In this document: one piece after another, positions 9,191-19,440 of the stretch
How positions within the stretch are numbered: the stretch's first letter is position 1
How the letters are laid out: every line of letters starts with the position of its first letter
Notes under the pieces: generated by a model
Seen by the model: only the letters and a program-made list of their open reading frames with translations
The model's database searches: none
What the model was told of the DNA's origin: nothing
Made by a program: the position numbers and the translations under genes
Assembly: GCA_051418075.1 (NCBI GenBank)
Contig: JBPRGG010000104.1
Coordinates: 7,955-71,954, forward strand
Origin: JBPRGG01 sp051418075
Lineage (GTDB): Bacteria > Bacteroidota > Bacteroidia > Cytophagales > Cyclobacteriaceae
DNA: 64,000 bases
Direction: 5' to 3'

Positions 9191-10081
9191 TCATTTTAAA
9201 ATTTTGGGATTGACCTTCTTTTCTTTTTCATTCCAAAGATAAAAGCCCGAACCACTTTTACGACCTAAAGATTTTGCTTCTACCATATTGACCAATAAAG
9301 GGCAGGGAGCATATTTAGGATTGCGAAACCCATCATACAGCACTTTTAAAATAGCCAGGCAGACATCCAGGCCAATAAAATCAGCTAATTCCAAAGGCCC
9401 CATAGGGTGCGCCATACCTAGCTTCATGATCTGATCAATTTCTTCCACTCCTGCCACCCCTTCATACAGGGAAAAAATGGCTTCATTGATCATTGGCATC
9501 AGGATGCGGTTTGAAATGAAGCCCGGATAGTCATTGACCACCACCGGTATTTTACCTAATTTTTCTGCAAGCGACACTATCAGATCTGTGCTGGTCTGGC
9601 TGGTATGGAACCCTCTGATGATTTCTACCAGTTTCATTACCGGTACAGGGTTCATAAAATGCATGCCAATTACCCTTTCCGGATTCATGGTGTGGGAGGC
9701 CAGTTGAGTGATAGAGATTGATGAGGTATTAGTGGCCAGAATACAATTTTTATGACAGCTTTCCCCCAACTGTTTGAACAGCCTGGTTTTAACTTCCAGG
9801 TTTTCAGAGGCAGCTTCTATAACCAGGTCAGTCTCTGTCAGGTTAACCTCACTGAATTTAGCATGGGTTGTAATATTTTGTTGCGCATTTTGAAGATCTG
9901 TTTCACTAATGAGCTCCTTTTTAACCTGCCGGCTCAGGTTTTTCTGAATGGTGCTCATGCCCTTGTCCAGCGCAGCCTGATCCACATCAATCAGGTCTAC
10001 TTGATGTTGGTGAAGAGCAAAAACATGGGCAATACCATTTCCCATAGTTCCGGCTCCGATTACAGCAACTTTTTTTATCAT
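9191..10081 (-). CDS. 3-hydroxyacyl-CoA (3-hydroxybutyryl-CoA) dehydrogenase
   Basis: NAD(P)-dependent oxidation of (S)-3-hydroxyacyl-CoA, used in beta-oxidation or butyryl-CoA/PHB metabolism. The 296 residues match the stand-alone family (about 280-300). The N-terminal Rossmann motif is VIGAGTMGNGIAHVF (7-21). The catalytic dyad is His141 in GMHFMNP and Glu153 in LVEIIRG, and a C-terminal helical dimerisation domain includes DYPGFISNRI. The gene stands alone and converges with the lipoprotein gene. Direction and chain-length preference cannot be told from sequence. Confidence 0.95.
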   Translation of the reverse strand: MIKKVAVIGAGTMGNGIAHVFALHQHQVDLIDVDQAALDKGMSTIQKNLSRQVKKELISETDLQNAQQNITTHAKFSEVNLTETDLVIEAASENLEVKTRLFKQLGESCHKNCILATNTSSISITQLASHTMNPERVIGMHFMNPVPVMKLVEIIRGFHTSQTSTDLIVSLAEKLGKIPVVVNDYPGFISNRILMPMINEAIFSLYEGVAGVEEIDQIMKLGMAHPMGPLELADFIGLDVCLAILKVLYDGFRNPKYAPCPLLVNMVEAKSLGRKSGSGFYLWNEKEKKVNPKILK

Positions 10082-10145
10082 ATTTCAATCCCGTTATAGC
10101 AATATAATCTATAATTTTAGGTTTTTGTTGCAATAAATTCATATT

Positions 10146-10973
10146 ATGGAGATCGGCAGATTTAATAAATTAGTAATAACCAGGGAAACACCTCAGGGCT
10201 TATATCTGAATGATAACCAGGAAGAAGTGCTTTTGCCCAATAAATATATTCCGGAAAATTATACTATAGGCCAGGAGATAGAGGTTTTTGTATATAAAGA
10301 TTCAGAAGATCGGCTGATAGCTACCACCCTTCATCCTAAAGCCCAACTAGACCAGTTTGCTTTTCTGGAAGTAGTTGATGTAAATCAGCACGGCGCTTTT
10401 TTAGACTGGGGGCTGGAAAAAGACCTTTTTGTACCCTACAAGGAACAGAAACAAAGAATGGATATTGGAAAGAAATACCTGGTCAGACTTTGTCTGGATC
10501 ACAGAACCAGCAGAATGATTGGTGTGAACAGGATTGAACCTTTCCTAAAAAAACCTCAGGGAGAGTTAGAAGTAGGACAGCCAGTAGAGGTAATGGTGTT
10601 TGATGAATCTCCTTTAGGTTTTAAAATAATGATCGATCAGCAATTTGAGGGGCTGCTTTATCATAATGAAATTTTTGAACCTTTGGCAATAGGAGATGTA
10701 AAAACCGGGTTTATCAAAAATATCAGGGAAGACCTTAAAATAGATGTAAGCCTGCAGAAGCCCGGGTTTGAATCAGTGGCTGATTTTAAAGCCATTCTAA
10801 TAGAAAAATTAAAACAAAATGATGGCTTTTTACCATACCATGATAAAAGCTCAGCGGAATTGATAAAACAAAAGCTGAACATGAGTAAAAAAAGCTTTAA
10901 AAAAGCAGTCGGCGGTTTATATAAAGAGGAAAAAATCGTTTTGGAGCCCGGAGGTATTCGTTTAAACCAGTAA
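10146..10973 (+). CDS. CvfB-like S1 RNA-binding protein
   Basis: A 275-residue protein of the CvfB/YitL family: consecutive S1-like beta-barrels (about 1-60, 65-135 and 140-205) followed by a C-terminal winged helix (about 215-275). The second barrel shows the S1 signature DVNQHGAFLDWGLEKDLFVPYKEQ in part. In Firmicutes CvfB binds RNA and affects virulence gene expression; its role here is unknown. It is divergent from the dehydrogenase gene, and its last 12 bases overlap the 3' end of the convergent ABC exporter gene. Confidence 0.88.
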   Translation: MEIGRFNKLVITRETPQGLYLNDNQEEVLLPNKYIPENYTIGQEIEVFVYKDSEDRLIATTLHPKAQLDQFAFLEVVDVNQHGAFLDWGLEKDLFVPYKEQKQRMDIGKKYLVRLCLDHRTSRMIGVNRIEPFLKKPQGELEVGQPVEVMVFDESPLGFKIMIDQQFEGLLYHNEIFEPLAIGDVKTGFIKNIREDLKIDVSLQKPGFESVADFKAILIEKLKQNDGFLPYHDKSSAELIKQKLNMSKKSFKKAVGGLYKEEKIVLEPGGIRLNQ

Positions 10974-12734
10974 TCCCTGGGTCTGACGATTTACCAGGTA
11001 AGCATAATAGCCCTCATTATGCACCAATTCCCGGTGATTCCCTGCTTCAGCGATTATTCCATTTTTGATGACGATAATGCGATCAGCGTTCACTATTGTA
11101 GACAATCGATGAGCAATGATAAATGATGTCCTGTTGACCATAAGCCTTTCCAGGGCTTCTTGTACTTTGGCTTCTAATTCAGCGTCCAGGGCGGAAGTGG
11201 CTTCATCCAGGATCAAGATAGGAGGATCTTTAAGCAAAGCCCGGGCAATAGCTATTCGCTGACGTTCTCCTACAGATAACCGACTGCCTCTTTCCCCGGC
11301 TATTGTTTCATAGCCTTTTTCTAACGAACTAATAAATTCATGGGCATTGGCTGAAGCAGCTGCAGATTCAATTTCAGCAAAAGAAGCGCCCGGTCTGCCA
11401 TAGGCAATATTGGATCGGATGGATTCATTAAACAGCAGGGCATCCTGAAGCACTACGCCTATATTATTTCTGATAGATTTTTGTTTTATTTTTTTGATGT
11501 CCTGATTATCGATAAATATTTGTCCTATTTGAGGGTCATAAAATCTTTGCAATAATGCCATGATAGTAGATTTTCCTGAGCCACTTGGGCCTACAATGGC
11601 AATATTCTCTCCCGGTTGAATATGCAGGTTTATGCCATTTAATATTCTTTTTTTTCCGCTTTGATACCTGAAGTGAATGTTTTTAAATTCAACCTTTCCT
11701 TTAACCTGGTCCAGGGCTTTAGCGTTGGGTACGTCACCCAAATAGTCCTGGGTGTCCAGGATGGAGAAGATGTGATCTAGTGATACTGTGGCTGTTTGCA
11801 AAGTTTTATAAATGTTGGTTAGGCCCTGCACCGGGCCAAATAATCCACCTACGTAGCCTAAAAACGCAATGAGTGTTCCTAAGCTGATTTCTCCTTGTAT
11901 TACCAGCCATCCTCCCACTCCGATAGCTGCAATACGGGCGAAGGTGACAGCAAAATTTTGCAATGCTCCCATGGTGGAATCATATTTAATTCCCTCGATT
12001 ACAATATGGTTAGCTCTGCCCACATCTCGCAGGAATTTAGACTTTTCATAATCTTCCATGGCAAAACTTCTTACAGTAACGATCCCTGAAAGCACTTCAT
12101 TGAAGCGGGCATAGATTTTTCCCCACATGCCCATAAGCGCCCGTTCCCTTTTTACCTGCCTGGGAGAAGCCAATGCGGCAAGGATAATGGGCATAGGAAC
12201 AAAAATCAACACCACAAGGGTCATGGTCCAGTCCAGTTGGAACATCACTACCATGGCAATAATCAGGTAAGCCAGGGCAGGCAAAACATTAAATGTGATC
12301 TCGCTGATGGCAGAAACAAAGCCCTGAATGCCCTTTTCTAACTTGGTCATAATGGCTCCTACACCCTGATCCCGGTGAAAATCAAAAGGCAATCGGTGTA
12401 AACGATCTACCGTGGCATTTAATAAACCATAATGAATGGTCAACCTGGTACGCCAGGTCAACCAATTAGTGATTCCAACGATGGTTTCCCTGGTAAGAGC
12501 CAGTGACAGAAACAGGATGATTCCTAAGAAAATATTTTTCCATCCTGAGTTTAGCTCCAGGCTGTCAAATATAAACTTTAGTATGAGGGGCTCCATGACA
12601 TTGGACGCAGCTACTCCGAGGGTCAGGAAAATAATTATTCCTGCCTGGCTTTTATGGATAGTGGTCAGCCCGATGGCCCGTTTCAGATAACTTGGATTGG
12701 GTAAGCTTTTTGAAAATTTGGCGAATATACGCAT
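10962..12734 (-). CDS. ABC exporter, fused membrane and ATPase domains (MsbA-like)
   Basis: A 590-residue half-transporter that would act as a homodimer. Six membrane helices lie in about 25-320. The ATPase domain has Walker A GPSGSGKST (382-390), Q-loop VLQDALLF, signature LSVGERQR and Walker B ILILDEATSALD followed by the H-loop IAHRLS. Length and layout match lipid or multidrug exporters such as MsbA; substrate assignment is not possible. It has no obvious operon partner, and its end overlaps the cvfB-like gene. Confidence 0.9.
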   Translation of the reverse strand: MRIFAKFSKSLPNPSYLKRAIGLTTIHKSQAGIIIFLTLGVAASNVMEPLILKFIFDSLELNSGWKNIFLGIILFLSLALTRETIVGITNWLTWRTRLTIHYGLLNATVDRLHRLPFDFHRDQGVGAIMTKLEKGIQGFVSAISEITFNVLPALAYLIIAMVVMFQLDWTMTLVVLIFVPMPIILAALASPRQVKRERALMGMWGKIYARFNEVLSGIVTVRSFAMEDYEKSKFLRDVGRANHIVIEGIKYDSTMGALQNFAVTFARIAAIGVGGWLVIQGEISLGTLIAFLGYVGGLFGPVQGLTNIYKTLQTATVSLDHIFSILDTQDYLGDVPNAKALDQVKGKVEFKNIHFRYQSGKKRILNGINLHIQPGENIAIVGPSGSGKSTIMALLQRFYDPQIGQIFIDNQDIKKIKQKSIRNNIGVVLQDALLFNESIRSNIAYGRPGASFAEIESAAASANAHEFISSLEKGYETIAGERGSRLSVGERQRIAIARALLKDPPILILDEATSALDAELEAKVQEALERLMVNRTSFIIAHRLSTIVNADRIIVIKNGIIAEAGNHRELVHNEGYYAYLVNRQTQGLLV

Positions 12735-13377
12735 GGCGAAGATAAGTCATTAATTTTTTATGATATAAAAATAAGTACATCAGCTTTAAATAAATGACTG
12801 AAAATCAGAGGATTTGACAAATGTAAAGAAATCAATATTTTTGAAGAAAAAAGAGTGCAGATCTTGTTAGGGAAACTTGTAAGATCAGTTGAGGCTTTCA
12901 AAAATAGTAAAAAACTAAAGGTCAGATTGTTGCTTTTTTTATATAAATGATTGAAATAAAGCAGGTTAGGTTGTTTTCCCCCTAAAATTCTTACCTGATA
13001 AGCCAGCCTGCAGGTGAAATCCGTTCATGCCAGCAATTCAGTCTATTGCTTTCAGGTAAGCCTTGCTCGATCCGGAGCAAATATTATTGTATCTTTTCAA
13101 TAATTGAAAAATTATTTCCGGATATGTTCAAGTTAGGCGATACAGAACAAAATATATCTGAACTGGCATGAAAAAAGCATTATTTCGGATGAATGAATAT
13201 TTCCTTAATATGCAGGTTAGGAGTTCAATAAAAATGCCTCAAATTTTATTTTTTACAAAGCCTGAAATATATATTTTTCAACTTTTTAAACCCTATAGAA
13301 GAACCTGAATGGAAGTTTACTGTTACTAGAATAGAAAGTGAAGTAAAATATTTTTTAACCTAAAATTCAATAGAATT
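12735..13377. other. AT-rich intergenic region, no supported gene
   Basis: About 640 bases between the divergent ABC exporter and EF-hand genes. It presumably holds both promoters. Visible structure includes a small perfect 6-bp hairpin at 13063-13080 and a 46-codon AT-rich frame (13168-13308) with no recognisable features, which I do not call. No tRNA, riboswitch or repeat was seen. Confidence 0.5.
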
Positions 13378-13977
13378 ATGAAAACAAACATAAAAAATTT
13401 CATACATGTTTCTTTTTCTATAGCATTAAGTTTATTACTAATCGCATCATTTAATGCTATGGCTCAGGAAACACGAGATGGTTCAGGAAATCGTGAAGAT
13501 TATTTTAACGATACCGATATGAATGATGAAAGGATCGACAGTAAAGAATTTGAAGAAGTTTTATCCACTGCAGGATACCTTGATGAATGGGATCTGAATG
13601 ATGATGACGCTTTTGATGACAGTGAGTTCAATGTAGTTTTATATACTGTATGGGATCGCGACAACGACAGTCAGATAAGTCAGGAAGAATGGGAAACCGG
13701 AACCCAGAATTATATTGATGAATATGATACAGAAGCATATGGACAGTATGAAGACTGGGATACTAATAAGGACCAAAAAGTGGATATCAATGAATTTGGT
13801 ACAGCTATTGGTAAAACCAACAAGTTTAATGAAAATAAAGCTGATAAAATGGAGAAAATGTCCAAAGAAGAATTAACTGATGCCGTATTCAAAATTTGGG
13901 ATACAGATAATGATGAGTATATTGAAAAAATTGAATTCGGTAACTGGACCAAGCGTTTAGATAAAGACGATAACTAG
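13378..13977 (+). CDS. Secreted EF-hand protein
   Basis: The 199 residues begin with a Sec signal peptide (hydrophobic stretch about 12-27, cleavage after AMA). The mature part has repeated EF-hand loops: DLNDDDAFDDSEF, DRDNDSQISQEEW, DTNKDQKVDINEF and DTDNDEYIEKIEF, plus an atypical first loop near DTDMNDERIDSKEF. Several loops are preceded by a Trp (W-D), which repeats with a period of about 30-40 residues. It should bind several Ca2+ outside the cytoplasm. A paralogue lies at 36047. Function beyond calcium binding is unknown. Confidence 0.85.
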   Translation: MKTNIKNFIHVSFSIALSLLLIASFNAMAQETRDGSGNREDYFNDTDMNDERIDSKEFEEVLSTAGYLDEWDLNDDDAFDDSEFNVVLYTVWDRDNDSQISQEEWETGTQNYIDEYDTEAYGQYEDWDTNKDQKVDINEFGTAIGKTNKFNENKADKMEKMSKEELTDAVFKIWDTDNDEYIEKIEFGNWTKRLDKDDN

Positions 13978-14003
13978 TCGAAAAAGTCAAATGTTTTAGT
14001 TAA

Positions 14004-14038
14004 CAAAAAAGCAGCCTGATTTTCAAGCTGCTTTTTTT
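14004..14038. terminator. Bidirectional intrinsic terminator
   Basis: A stem of GCAGC/GCTGC extended by an A-run on the left and a T-run on the right (up to 12 bp) separates the converging EF-hand and T9SS-substrate genes. It should work for both strands. Confidence 0.85.
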
Positions 14039-14056
14039 AATATCTTTTCTTTCTAT

Positions 14057-17000
14057 CTATCTAATCAAAGCCACCCCACCTCTTTGCTCAATGACACCCC
14101 TTTCAGGATCAGTCAAACTACGGTATCTCAATAGATAAGGATAAGTACCGATAGGTAAAAGCTCGCCATTAAAAGTGCCATCCCACTGGAAATCAATGGT
14201 ATTACTATAATATATCAATTCACCCCAGCGGCTAAAGATAAAGATCTCAAAGTCTTGGACAAAGACAGGGAAAACCTCAAACAGTTCGTTGTTTCCATCC
14301 CCATTGGGGCTAAAAGCATTGGGAACAAAGATCCTGGGCGTACAGTCATTGTCTATGGATAAGGTATCTTCCGTAACACATCCAAATGAATTAGTCAGCC
14401 TGGCCAGATACTCCCCTTCGTCACCTCCGCTAACTTCAAAAGTGGGCATAAATGAAAGAATATTATCACTACCCACTTCATACCACTCATATTCTACAAA
14501 TCCACTGGCCGGGTCCAGCAATACAACTTGATTAGCAGGGTCTGTATCTTCCGAACAATATACATAGGCATCTTCCAACCCTGTAGCAGTGATAGGAAAT
14601 CGTATAATCTCTGCCTCGTCTTCAGCAATACAACCATTTTTTTCTGCCACTACCCGATATGTACCTTCATTCATCACCATAAGTGTATCTGTACTTTGGC
14701 TGTTTAACTGGCTGCCGGTTTGGTTAAACCAGTTAAAGTTTAGATCCGGCTGATTACCATCGGCAGTAAGGGTAATGGGTTCTCCATTTTCACAAGCTTG
14801 CTCTGAAGAGATATTCACCTCAATTTCGGGAAACAATTCAAATGTGCCACTGGTATCGGCAGCACAACCGCTTTGTTGATTCGTAGCTGTTAAGTTGATG
14901 TTGTAGATACGGGGATTGCTTAAAGTGATGGTCCTGGAAATTTCTCCCGTACTCCATTGATAAGAATAATTTCCGGCTGGATCAGTTTGGGCCGTAAGTA
15001 CCAGTTGCCCATCACAGACATCTCCCTGCGGTACAATTAGTACATCAGGCTGATCAAACACTTCAATATCAATGATTGTGTCTAAAGGGCATAAACCGCT
15101 GGAATTGTCCGAAATATTCAGAAAATAACTGCCGGATACCCGGGGCGAGATTTGAGCCGTATTAAACACGCCCGGTCCGGTCCAACTGTAAGTATTTCCA
15201 TTTGACTGCACCCTTACACTGGTATTGGGTAAACAAACATTGTCATAAGCTACTGAGGTAATGGATACAGTGGGGTTTTGTATTACTTCGATATCTTCTG
15301 TTTGGACACATCCGTCTGCAGTAACTTCCAATACATAACTTCCGGCAGGAACACCTACTGTAGTGAAAATAGTGTCTGCCGGAGGAGTTCCGGTAAATTG
15401 CTGACTATTCTGATCTGTCAATATATAGGAAATAGAAGCAGGGGCAGAGGCGAATTGACTTAAGGTCACATCCATCTGCATGGGTTCGCAGCCCGTTACA
15501 TCCGGTGCATCTATGGCAAAAGCAGGTGGATCATTCACAATGCTTTCCAAAAATTCATTGGTACAGCCACTTACAGCATCCTGAACTACCAGGGTGTAGG
15601 TGCCTGCTTCAAGGTTATTAATGGTGGGGCCTGTACCTAATCCATTGATTAGATCAGAAGAGTCAAACCACTCGTAGTTAAAATTTGTAGGAGGATTGGA
15701 CACTTCCAGAACTCCCTGAGCATTTCCACAGGCAGTGGGTGTCGGTATCAAGGTCACCTGTGGCTCCGGATTTACGGTAAAGGTAACCGTATCGTCGGCC
15801 ACACAACCAGTGACAGGATCTTCCACTGTCACTAAATATTCGAAATTACCAGGGTTAGCCGTATTTACGCTAATAAGTGATTGTTCCCGGTTTTGATCTG
15901 TTCCATTGATATACCAGGCAAAATTAGCTAACTCACTGATACCGGTCCGCAAAGGAGGTAGGGAGTCATTTTGACAAACGGTTTGATCAGGACCCAGATC
16001 AAACTGAGGCCTTCCATCTGATACTACCGTTTCTCTTTCTGAGGTACAACCTTCCGGATTGGTAATTGTAACCCCGTAGGTGCCTACATCGTTTACGCTG
16101 ATCGTCCTGCTGGTTTCACCGGTGGTCCAGTCAAAGCTCAGACCTGCGGTATTGGCTGAATCGGCATTTAATATCAATGAAGGACCACATAAAGCCGCAT
16201 CAAAGGGGATGGTGGGCTCATTAGGGTTATCTGCTACATTGATAGTTTCAAACAGCAGGGTATCAAGAGAACAGCGGTTGAAAACCCTCAGTGTGACATC
16301 ATAAACGCCTGCCGTATCAAAGGTATAGGTGGTTTCTTGGTCCATGGCCGAATGTACAATGGAATTATCTGAGGCCCGTCGTACCGTCCATTGGAATTCA
16401 TCAATAATAGAGGTGGGAGTAGCCGAAAACTGAACTTCTGCTCCCACACATTGGGCATCCGAGACTGTTAGTGTAGGCCCTCCCTGTGATGAAAAATTAC
16501 TTTGTATGAAATTAGGTAGTCCAAGTGTACTGGTTCTTCCTTGCAAGTCAAATCCGTCCAGAATAAAACTGGAGGTTTGGGTGGTATCTTCCGAGGCAGA
16601 TATGGTGGCCAGGGAATTACTGCCATTACGGGCTACATATATTTGCCCGTCTGGTCCAATTTGAATGGCTCCCAAAGATTCCGGCCCGCTGTATAATTCT
16701 GTTTGACTGGCTTTAATTCGATCTACATCGTTCCTTACTGCGCTGTCGACCCGAAACTCATAAAGTTTGGAGTCACCGCTGCTTTGATTGATCAGGCTAA
16801 CAAACAATTTATCACCTCCGCTGGAAAATTCAATACCATAAACCTGATATTCAGGGAAAGGCTCATCCAGTTCGATCCTTAAATAATTGGTCAAAGTGAG
16901 GGTGGAATCAATAAAATCAAATAATTCTACTGCATTATCCGGGCCGGATAATGATACTGCCACTTTGGAGCCATCAGGTGAAAATTTCATATACCCTTCT

Positions 17001-19210
17001 CCATTCTCCGGTGGTACAAAATTATGAGGAGAACCAATTGAGGTGAGGACCGGGTTGTTGATACCAGTGGAATCAATGGGATAAGCCCTAAAGGTATTGT
17101 TGCCTAATTCATGGGCTAATAATACTGAAGCAGCCTGGCCATTGATGGCAGTCATCCGTTCCGTACTTTGGGAAAACAAGGGCTTGTTTTTCACAATTAC
17201 TTTTCCAATACCACCATTTTCCTTAATATCCACAATGGAATAATTCAAATTGTAAGTAAAATCTCCATCCACCTGTTCGGTAGTAAATATATAAAACAAG
17301 GTTTCATCACCCGGAAATGGTATAATTATGGAGGATTGGGTTGAGTTGTTTTCACCTCCTATCTGTTCACCAATTACAGAATGATCTCTGCCCCATACTG
17401 TGACCCCATCCGTGTAAAATAACAGATCTCCATTTCGGTCTGAAATGGTTGCAGTACCTTCCGGAGCAGTCATTTGTCCATCAGTCACTGCTTCAGGTGG
17501 TTGTTGATTAAAATCTATGCCAGCCTGATTGCCAAAATACCAGAAATTGGCGGTGGAAACCTGGGCTCCGTATTCATCTACCTGTATGCCATCATAAACC
17601 TCACATCCATTGGGATAAGTAACAGCTACCCAATAATAACCGGCTGTATCTACTGATATGGTTTGACCTGTTTCACCAGTTGACCATACATACGAACTGC
17701 CACCTGCTCCGGCATCCAGTTCCAGTACCTCATCTATACATATTACTGTATCCATCCCCAAATCCACCTCATTGTCATTCTGGATAATTTGTACGGGTTT
17801 CACCACAGTATCTGCTTCGCCACCACGGAAGGCAATTAATCCGACATTATAAACGCCTGGATTCTGGTATTCATGAGAGGGGGCGATTTCATCTGAAGGT
17901 GGTGAACCATCACCAAAGAACCATCGATAGCGGTCTGGTAAAGGTTCTGCATCATCTGCCACGGAAGGAAAAAACTTGGTGGTATTGTTCTGGCAGCTGT
18001 CAATATAGGTAAAATCAAGATCCAGGTCCGATAATTCCATGGCTGGCAAAAAGGATGGAAATTGCTGGGCATTAAAATTATCAGTAGACAAAGGTGCCAC
18101 CTGGTAGTTGGTCAGGTTAGCTGCACTGTCAGGAAAGTTAATTCGACCTACCAAAAAGGGTCCTCCGGAGGAGTTCTGGTAAAGATGATAAATACGATTA
18201 TCCGGAGCTATTTGTAAACCATAACTTCGGAATACGGGATTGTTGAGAATTTCGGCTAATGTAGTGGTTTGATTATTAAAGTCATATTGGTAAACCTGGC
18301 CAATCTGGCCTCCTCCACCATGCCGGGATATATAAAGATACTGGCCATTGTCTGACCACTCGGTATCATAGATCGCCTGGCCGTTGAAGTCAGTGTTGGC
18401 TGAATTAAGGATGGCCTGGTCATAAGAAAGGGTACCGTCAATGGCATTGAAATCAAGTATTTGTATATTTCGGTTTTGATTTTGCGGAGCCAAAGCAATT
18501 TTTCCGGCAGTTTCACTGTAGGAAATATTGGCTGCAATAACAGGATTAGGCAAAGTAGCTGTAGATACAAGATTAAAAGCTGGTCCGTTGGCAATTTCAT
18601 ACACATTCACGGAAGCGGTATTATGTACCGGGACTATTAACCAGTACCTTTTGGGGTTCTGTGGGCTGGAGGTGGTTAGCATGGCTTCAGAGGAATTATT
18701 AATACCTGTGCCCAGGCCCACATCGGTGACAGTGCCTAAAGGATCCTGGGTAGCTGAGTTACCTGGCTGGGTCATATCCACCACATGATACCTTATTGTG
18801 CCGGGTGTGTTAAAGTTGGCATTATTGGTCAGGATCAGGTATCGGTCCTCCTGTCCGGGGAATGGGCTCAATGCAGCAGCTTGATTAATATTATTGACAC
18901 TACCTAAAGGGCTGCCCGGCATGGCCTGATGGGTAGCATCATACACAACATTTCCATCCGTATAAAATAGTAGTTTCATAGTTACCGGGTCAGTTGCTAC
19001 AGCACCACCACCTATGCCAAAGTTAGGATTCTGACTATTTACCTGTTGAGGCTGACCATCGGATTTATTAAAGATGATCCCTTCAGTTGAATTCCCAAAA
19101 TACCAGATGTGGTCAGAATAATTTTGGGAAAAAACGGATGAAGCAGACCCCAAAAAAAGCAGGAACAGCAGGAGCAAACCGGAATGAACAAATGAATTAC
19201 CCTTCAACAT
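14057..19210 (-). CDS. Giant T9SS type B sorting-domain surface protein with PKD/Ig-like repeats
   Basis: The 1717 residues start with a Sec signal (about 8-28, cleaved after VFSQ). Two large propeller-like regions begin with IWYFGN (near 37) and NFWYFGN (near 557) and contain repeats of the LLFYTDG type. A PKD domain (RYRWFFGDGSP, about 430-475) lies in the first half. The second half is a string of Ig-like modules sharing WSTGE/WTTGE-T-x-x-T-I-S motifs and terminal Cys pairs. The last about 95 residues (IFVPNAFSPNGDGNNELF onward) are the gliding-motility C-terminal domain that directs T9SS type B secretion. The protein is exported to or through the surface; its ligand is unknown. A PorP/SprF-like gene is divergent to it, as is common for such substrates. 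Confidence 0.93.
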   Translation of the reverse strand: MLKGNSFVHSGLLLLFLLFLGSASSVFSQNYSDHIWYFGNSTEGIIFNKSDGQPQQVNSQNPNFGIGGGAVATDPVTMKLLFYTDGNVVYDATHQAMPGSPLGSVNNINQAAALSPFPGQEDRYLILTNNANFNTPGTIRYHVVDMTQPGNSATQDPLGTVTDVGLGTGINNSSEAMLTTSSPQNPKRYWLIVPVHNTASVNVYEIANGPAFNLVSTATLPNPVIAANISYSETAGKIALAPQNQNRNIQILDFNAIDGTLSYDQAILNSANTDFNGQAIYDTEWSDNGQYLYISRHGGGGQIGQVYQYDFNNQTTTLAEILNNPVFRSYGLQIAPDNRIYHLYQNSSGGPFLVGRINFPDSAANLTNYQVAPLSTDNFNAQQFPSFLPAMELSDLDLDFTYIDSCQNNTTKFFPSVADDAEPLPDRYRWFFGDGSPPSDEIAPSHEYQNPGVYNVGLIAFRGGEADTVVKPVQIIQNDNEVDLGMDTVICIDEVLELDAGAGGSSYVWSTGETGQTISVDTAGYYWVAVTYPNGCEVYDGIQVDEYGAQVSTANFWYFGNQAGIDFNQQPPEAVTDGQMTAPEGTATISDRNGDLLFYTDGVTVWGRDHSVIGEQIGGENNSTQSSIIIPFPGDETLFYIFTTEQVDGDFTYNLNYSIVDIKENGGIGKVIVKNKPLFSQSTERMTAINGQAASVLLAHELGNNTFRAYPIDSTGINNPVLTSIGSPHNFVPPENGEGYMKFSPDGSKVAVSLSGPDNAVELFDFIDSTLTLTNYLRIELDEPFPEYQVYGIEFSSGGDKLFVSLINQSSGDSKLYEFRVDSAVRNDVDRIKASQTELYSGPESLGAIQIGPDGQIYVARNGSNSLATISASEDTTQTSSFILDGFDLQGRTSTLGLPNFIQSNFSSQGGPTLTVSDAQCVGAEVQFSATPTSIIDEFQWTVRRASDNSIVHSAMDQETTYTFDTAGVYDVTLRVFNRCSLDTLLFETINVADNPNEPTIPFDAALCGPSLILNADSANTAGLSFDWTTGETSRTISVNDVGTYGVTITNPEGCTSERETVVSDGRPQFDLGPDQTVCQNDSLPPLRTGISELANFAWYINGTDQNREQSLISVNTANPGNFEYLVTVEDPVTGCVADDTVTFTVNPEPQVTLIPTPTACGNAQGVLEVSNPPTNFNYEWFDSSDLINGLGTGPTINNLEAGTYTLVVQDAVSGCTNEFLESIVNDPPAFAIDAPDVTGCEPMQMDVTLSQFASAPASISYILTDQNSQQFTGTPPADTIFTTVGVPAGSYVLEVTADGCVQTEDIEVIQNPTVSITSVAYDNVCLPNTSVRVQSNGNTYSWTGPGVFNTAQISPRVSGSYFLNISDNSSGLCPLDTIIDIEVFDQPDVLIVPQGDVCDGQLVLTAQTDPAGNYSYQWSTGEISRTITLSNPRIYNINLTATNQQSGCAADTSGTFELFPEIEVNISSEQACENGEPITLTADGNQPDLNFNWFNQTGSQLNSQSTDTLMVMNEGTYRVVAEKNGCIAEDEAEIIRFPITATGLEDAYVYCSEDTDPANQVVLLDPASGFVEYEWYEVGSDNILSFMPTFEVSGGDEGEYLARLTNSFGCVTEDTLSIDNDCTPRIFVPNAFSPNGDGNNELFEVFPVFVQDFEIFIFSRWGELIYYSNTIDFQWDGTFNGELLPIGTYPYLLRYRSLTDPERGVIEQRGGVALIR

Positions 19211-19362
19211 TATCGCAAATAGGTTAATGATAATAAGCTTATTGTAATATGTAATACGAAGAAATAGCTAGTTTTTGTATCTTTTCCTAACAAAAATAAT
19301 ACAATCAGGGTTAGATTCTACGTTAACTTATTAACTTTTCCTACATGTAAGGATTAGGTATG

Positions 19363-19398
19363 ATATAGTTATAAAGGATAAAAATTTTATAACTATAT
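19363..19398. repeat. 13-bp perfect inverted repeat
   Basis: ATATAGTTATAAA and its exact complement are separated by 10 bases, 42 bases upstream of the PorP/SprF-like ATG, in the divergent promoter region. It may be an operator or an RNA hairpin in the 5' leader. No T-run follows, so a terminator is unlikely. Confidence 0.55.
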
Positions 19399-19440
19399 TT
19401 CAAAAAATTTTAATAAGACCCACAATAATTAAAGTAGTAG

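Noticed and set aside
13168..13308. 46-codon frame (MKKALFRMNEYFL...) before the EF-hand gene
   Set aside because: AT-rich, no signal peptide, helix pattern or terminator; consistent with chance in AT-rich spacer.
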